From Bacteroidota bacterium (GTDB lineage Bacteria; Bacteroidota; Bacteroidia; Bacteroidales; P3), in the NCBI GenBank assembly GCA_030540495.1, contig JAUNWC010000029.1, forward strand, positions 1 to 10,281: 10,281 bases of DNA, read 5' to 3'. This document shows positions 7,321-10,281 of this stretch, in pieces (position 1 is the first letter of the stretch; each line of letters opens with the position of its first letter). The notes below the pieces were generated by a model, which was not told where the DNA came from, searched no databases, and worked only from the letters and a program-made list of their open reading frames with translations. The position numbers were made by a program, and so were the translations under genes.

Positions 7321-7358
7321 CAAAGTTACATTTTTTTTAATAAGTTATATAAAAAAAA
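7321..7358 (-). promoter_or_regulatory. putative Bacteroidetes promoter of the nqr operon
   Basis: On the minus strand 7328-7321 reads TAACTTTG followed by C, an exact match to the -7 consensus TAnnTTTGC. Upstream, near the -33 position, is a run of eight T (7358-7351) instead of a clean TTTG. The -7 element lies 37 bases before the nqrA ATG, predicting a leader of about 30 bases. No operator or riboswitch is recognisable in that leader. Confidence 0.65.
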
Positions 7359-7398
7359 CTGAAATTTATTATCTTGTTTTTTTTCTTGTATGAAAAAG

Positions 7399-7431
7399 TT
7401 TAATTTTTTTATTTTTTTTTACTACCTTTGC
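7399..7431 (+). promoter_or_regulatory. putative Bacteroidetes promoter of ppdK
   Basis: TACCTTTGC at 7423-7431 exactly matches the -7 consensus TAnnTTTGC. A weak -33 box TTTA (7399-7402) lies 20 bases upstream, within the usual spacing. The predicted leader is about 55 bases, AT-rich and without a Shine-Dalgarno sequence; T-rich sequence directly precedes the ATG. Confidence 0.68.
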
Positions 7432-7492
7432 AAATCCTTAGAAGTATAATTGATGAGAGTAAGAACAATTAATAATACAATCTTTTTTTATT

Positions 7493-10204
7493 ATGGGTAA
7501 AAAATATGTTTACACCTTTGGTAATTTGCAGGCTGAAGGTGATGCAAAGATGAAAAACCTCTTGGGAGGTAAGGGAGCAAATTTGGCTCAGATGTGTTTA
7601 TTGAAATTACCGGTTCCTGCAGGATTTACTATAACAACAGAATGTTGTACCGATTATTATACCAACAATTGTCAATTGCCAACAGAACTTGAATCTCAGG
7701 TATGGAATGGAATAGAGGAAATAGGCAAAATAATGGGAGCAAAATATGGCGATAAGAACAATCCTCTTTTAATTTCTTGTCGTTCTGGAGCAAGAATATC
7801 TATGCCGGGAATGATGGATACGGTACTTAACATAGGACTTTCTTCCAATACTATACCTGGACTTATAAAGCAAACTCAGAACGAGCGTTTTGTTTATGAT
7901 TCTTACAGACGTTTGATAATGATGTATGCTGATGTTGTTATGGAAAAGGCAGAGGGTAGAGCACCTGCTGATGGCATGGGTATAAGAAAAATACTTGACA
8001 ACAAACTTGATACCTACAAAGAAAGCAAAAATTATAAATCTGATACTGATTTAAATAGCGAAGATTTGAAATTTTTGGCAGAGGAATTTAAGAATATTAT
8101 AAAAGAAAAACTTGGAGTAGAGTTTCCTGACGATGCCAAAGAGCAATTGATGGGTGGTATTAAGGCTGTATTTAAATCTTGGATGGGAGACAAAGCCGTA
8201 TCTTATAGAAGAATAGAAAAAATACCTGAGGATTGGGGAACTGCCGTAAATGTTCAGGCTATGGTGTTTGGCAATATGGGAGAGGATTCTGCTACTGGTG
8301 TTGCCTTTACCCGTAACCCTGCCAATGGAGATAATAATTTCTATGGAGAATGGCTTATCAATGCACAGGGAGAAGATGTTGTAGCGGGTATTCGTACTCC
8401 TAATCCTTTGAACGATGCTACCAAAAACAAACACAATGAGCATATGATTTCTTTGGAAGAAAGTATGCCTGAGGTTTATAAAGAACTTGATGAGGTAAGA
8501 AATAATTTGGAAAAATGGTATCACGATATGCTTGACATAGAATTTACCATACAACACAAGAAACTTTATATGCTACAATGTCGTGTGGGCAAACGTACGG
8601 GTATTGCTTCGGTAAAAATGGCTATGGATATGTTGAAAGAAGGTCTTATTGACGAAAAGACTGCTGTTTTGAGAGTAAGTACTGAGCAACTTGACGAATT
8701 GCTTCACCCTATACTTGACAGCAAAGATGAAGAGAATTTTGAGGTAATAGGCAATGGACTTCCTGCAGGACCTGGTGGTGCTTGTGGAAAAATTGCTTTG
8801 TCCTCAGAAGAGGCTATTCGCTTGAATAGAAAAGGAGAAAAAGCCATACTTGTAAGAGAAGAAACCAACCCAGAGGACGTTGAAGGTATGCGTGCGGCAG
8901 AAGGTATCTTTACCGCAAGAGGTGGTATGACCTCCCATGCTGCTCTTGTGGCAAGAGGTTGGGGCAAATGCTGTATAGTAGGAAGCGAGGATTTAAACAT
9001 AGACAACCAAAACAAAGTAATAACCATAGGTAACAAAAAGTTCAAAGAAGGAGATGTTATTTCCTTAAATGGTACAAAGGGCAATGTTTATCAAGGTGCT
9101 GTAAAAATGGTTTCTCCAAGCGAGTCTCCATTGTTCAAAGAGTTTATGACCATAGTAGATAAATACCCTACCATATCAGTAGAAACCAATGCCGATAACC
9201 CAGAGGATACCAAACAAGCACTTGAGTTTGGAGCAAAAGGTATAGGTTTGTTCAGAATAGAGCATATGTTCTATGGTGAAAATTCTGCTGAGCCTTTGGC
9301 TATAATGAGAAAAATAATTCTTTCAGACTCTACAGAGGAAAGAAAGAAACACCTTAACGAATTGCTTCCTTATATGAAAGAATCGGTTAAGCAAACTTTA
9401 AAAATAATGACAGGCAAGCCGGTTACTATTCGTTTGATGGACCCTCCTTTGCACGAGTTTGCACCAAAGGACGCTTTGCAACAAAAGACTCTTTCCGAGA
9501 ATTTGGGTATAACAATGGAGCAATTGCAAGAAAGAATTGCTGCTTTACAAGAGGTTAATCCTATGATGGGTATTAGAGGAGTGCGTTTGGGAGTACTTTA
9601 TCCAGAGATATCTGAATTGCAGTTCCGTGCTTTGTTTGAGGCTGAGGCAGAGGTAAGAAAAGAAGGTTTTGCGCCTGAGTTAGAGATAATGATACCTTTG
9701 ACTATGGGAGTAGAGGAGTTGAAAAACCAAAGGAAAATTTGCGATAGAGTTCATTCTATGGTAGAAAAAGAGACCTCTTGCTCCATACATTTCAAATTTG
9801 GTACTATGATAGAAATACCTCGTGCTACATTGGTTGCGGATAAGATAGCCGAAATAACCGATTTCTTCTCCTTTGGTACCAACGACCTTACACAGATGAC
9901 CTTTGGTTTTAGTAGAGATGATGTTAATTTAATTCTTGCCGACTACACTGCAAAGAAAATTTTGAAATACGACCCATTCCAAACTATAGATTTTGATGGA
10001 GTTGGTCGTTTGGTAAAACTTGCAATAGAGAACGGAAGAAAAACCAATCCTAATCTTCGTATAGGTGTTTGTGGAGAGCATGGAGGCGATAGTCAAAGTG
10101 TTAAGTTCTTCTATCAATGTGGCGTAAATTATGTTTCTTGCTCGCCTTTCCGCGTTCCTTTGGCTCGTTTGGCGGCTGCTCAAGCATCAATAGAAAATAA
10201 TTAA
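7493..10204 (+). CDS. ppdK: pyruvate, phosphate dikinase
   Basis: PPDK reversibly converts pyruvate, ATP and phosphate to PEP, AMP and pyrophosphate, through phosphoryl transfer on a swinging histidine domain; it acts in the cytoplasm. The 903-residue protein is full length (family about 870-910). The order is an N-terminal ATP-grasp domain (about 1-350; GGKGANLAQM at 25-34, and SCRSGARISMPGMMDT with Arg97), a phosphohistidine domain (about 420-520; GGMTSHAALVARG with catalytic His482), and a C-terminal PEP/pyruvate barrel (about 540-900). In the barrel are RLMDPPLHEF (Arg647), MIEIPRA (metal ligand Glu774), GTNDLTQM (Asp798) and GVCGEHGGD with the catalytic Cys860. Thr480, two residues before His482, is the position phosphorylated by PPDK regulatory proteins in known systems. 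The length, the SCRSGARISMPG segment and the fused barrel distinguish it from PEP synthase. The gene is monocistronic, divergent from nqrA, and ends in its own terminator. Confidence 0.98.
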   Translation: MGKKYVYTFGNLQAEGDAKMKNLLGGKGANLAQMCLLKLPVPAGFTITTECCTDYYTNNCQLPTELESQVWNGIEEIGKIMGAKYGDKNNPLLISCRSGARISMPGMMDTVLNIGLSSNTIPGLIKQTQNERFVYDSYRRLIMMYADVVMEKAEGRAPADGMGIRKILDNKLDTYKESKNYKSDTDLNSEDLKFLAEEFKNIIKEKLGVEFPDDAKEQLMGGIKAVFKSWMGDKAVSYRRIEKIPEDWGTAVNVQAMVFGNMGEDSATGVAFTRNPANGDNNFYGEWLINAQGEDVVAGIRTPNPLNDATKNKHNEHMISLEESMPEVYKELDEVRNNLEKWYHDMLDIEFTIQHKKLYMLQCRVGKRTGIASVKMAMDMLKEGLIDEKTAVLRVSTEQLDELLHPILDSKDEENFEVIGNGLPAGPGGACGKIALSSEEAIRLNRKGEKAILVREETNPEDVEGMRAAEGIFTARGGMTSHAALVARGWGKCCIVGSEDLNIDNQNKVITIGNKKFKEGDVISLNGTKGNVYQGAVKMVSPSESPLFKEFMTIVDKYPTISVETNADNPEDTKQALEFGAKGIGLFRIEHMFYGENSAEPLAIMRKIILSDSTEERKKHLNELLPYMKESVKQTLKIMTGKPVTIRLMDPPLHEFAPKDALQQKTLSENLGITMEQLQERIAALQEVNPMMGIRGVRLGVLYPEISELQFRALFEAEAEVRKEGFAPELEIMIPLTMGVEELKNQRKICDRVHSMVEKETSCSIHFKFGTMIEIPRATLVADKIAEITDFFSFGTNDLTQMTFGFSRDDVNLILADYTAKKILKYDPFQTIDFDGVGRLVKLAIENGRKTNPNLRIGVCGEHGGDSQSVKFFYQCGVNYVSCSPFRVPLARLAAAQASIENN

Positions 10205-10222
10205 TAATTCAAACAATATTTT

Positions 10223-10269
10223 AATAATTGCGAGTTTCCGAAAAAGAGAAACTCGCAATTATTTTTTTT
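10223..10269 (+). terminator. strong rho-independent terminator after ppdK
   Basis: Arms 10223-10238 (AATAATTGCGAGTTTC) and 10248-10263 (GAAACTCGCAATTATT) are perfectly complementary over 16 bp with a 9-base A-rich loop. A run of eight T (10262-10269) overlaps the stem foot and continues past it. It begins 19 bases after the ppdK stop codon. The minus-strand side lacks a comparable T run, so it is mainly a plus-strand terminator. Nothing recognisable follows in the last 12 bases. Confidence 0.93.
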
Positions 10270-10281
10270 GTAGGTTAGCAT

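Noticed and set aside
7329..7420. Long T and A runs as possible terminators or a small RNA
   Set aside because: No GC-containing hairpin precedes any of the runs; they are better seen as AT-rich promoter spacer DNA.
7447..7471. Weak inverted repeat TAATTG/CAATTA in the ppdK leader
   Set aside because: The stem is only 6 bp, five of them A-T, with a 13-base loop; too weak to call a riboswitch or attenuator.
8051..8557. Open frame of 168 codons on the minus strand, antisense to ppdK
   Set aside because: It is fully covered by conserved PPDK coding sequence and its translation is an Ile/Phe/Ser-rich shadow without family resemblance.
8704..9084. Open frame of 126 codons on the minus strand, antisense to ppdK
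   Set aside because: It covers the phosphohistidine domain of PPDK; the Pro/Ser-rich translation is what the complement of that conserved region gives.

Overview
The window looks like an ordinary chromosomal stretch from an AT-rich member of the Bacteroidetes (probably Bacteroidia). The evidence is the protein flavour of all genes and three putative promoters that each carry the Bacteroidetes-type -7 element TAnnTTTGC. Most genes have no Shine-Dalgarno sequence, and Ile ATA and Arg AGA codons are frequent. No mobile element, CRISPR array, tRNA or rRNA gene is visible, and codon use is uniform, so nothing suggests recent transfer.

Layout from left to right: (1) positions 1-1262, minus strand, hold a small MerR-type regulator gene followed by an overlapping D-alanine--D-alanine ligase gene (ddl) whose last codons lie outside the window. 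(2) Positions 1263-1441 hold the promoter of that pair and the rho-independent terminator of the next operon. (3) Positions 1442-7283, minus strand, hold a complete six-gene operon nqrA-B-C-D-E-F for the sodium-pumping NADH:quinone oxidoreductase (Na+-NQR), with gaps of 7-30 bases between genes. (4) Positions 7284-7492 are a 209-base AT-rich divergent promoter region. (5) Positions 7493-10204, plus strand, hold pyruvate, phosphate dikinase (ppdK), followed by a strong terminator with a perfect 16-bp stem.

The two large units are both about energy. Na+-NQR oxidises NADH, reduces quinone (probably menaquinone here) and exports sodium. PPDK interconverts pyruvate + ATP + phosphate with PEP + AMP + pyrophosphate. 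In anaerobic Bacteroidetes these fit a PEP/fumarate-centred fermentation, but the rest of that pathway is not in the window. I found no previously undescribed system. The observations worth a second look are small: the divergent promoter architecture, Shine-Dalgarno sites on only some nqr genes, an extra cysteine beside the presumed metal ligand in NqrD, and the merR-ddl overlap.
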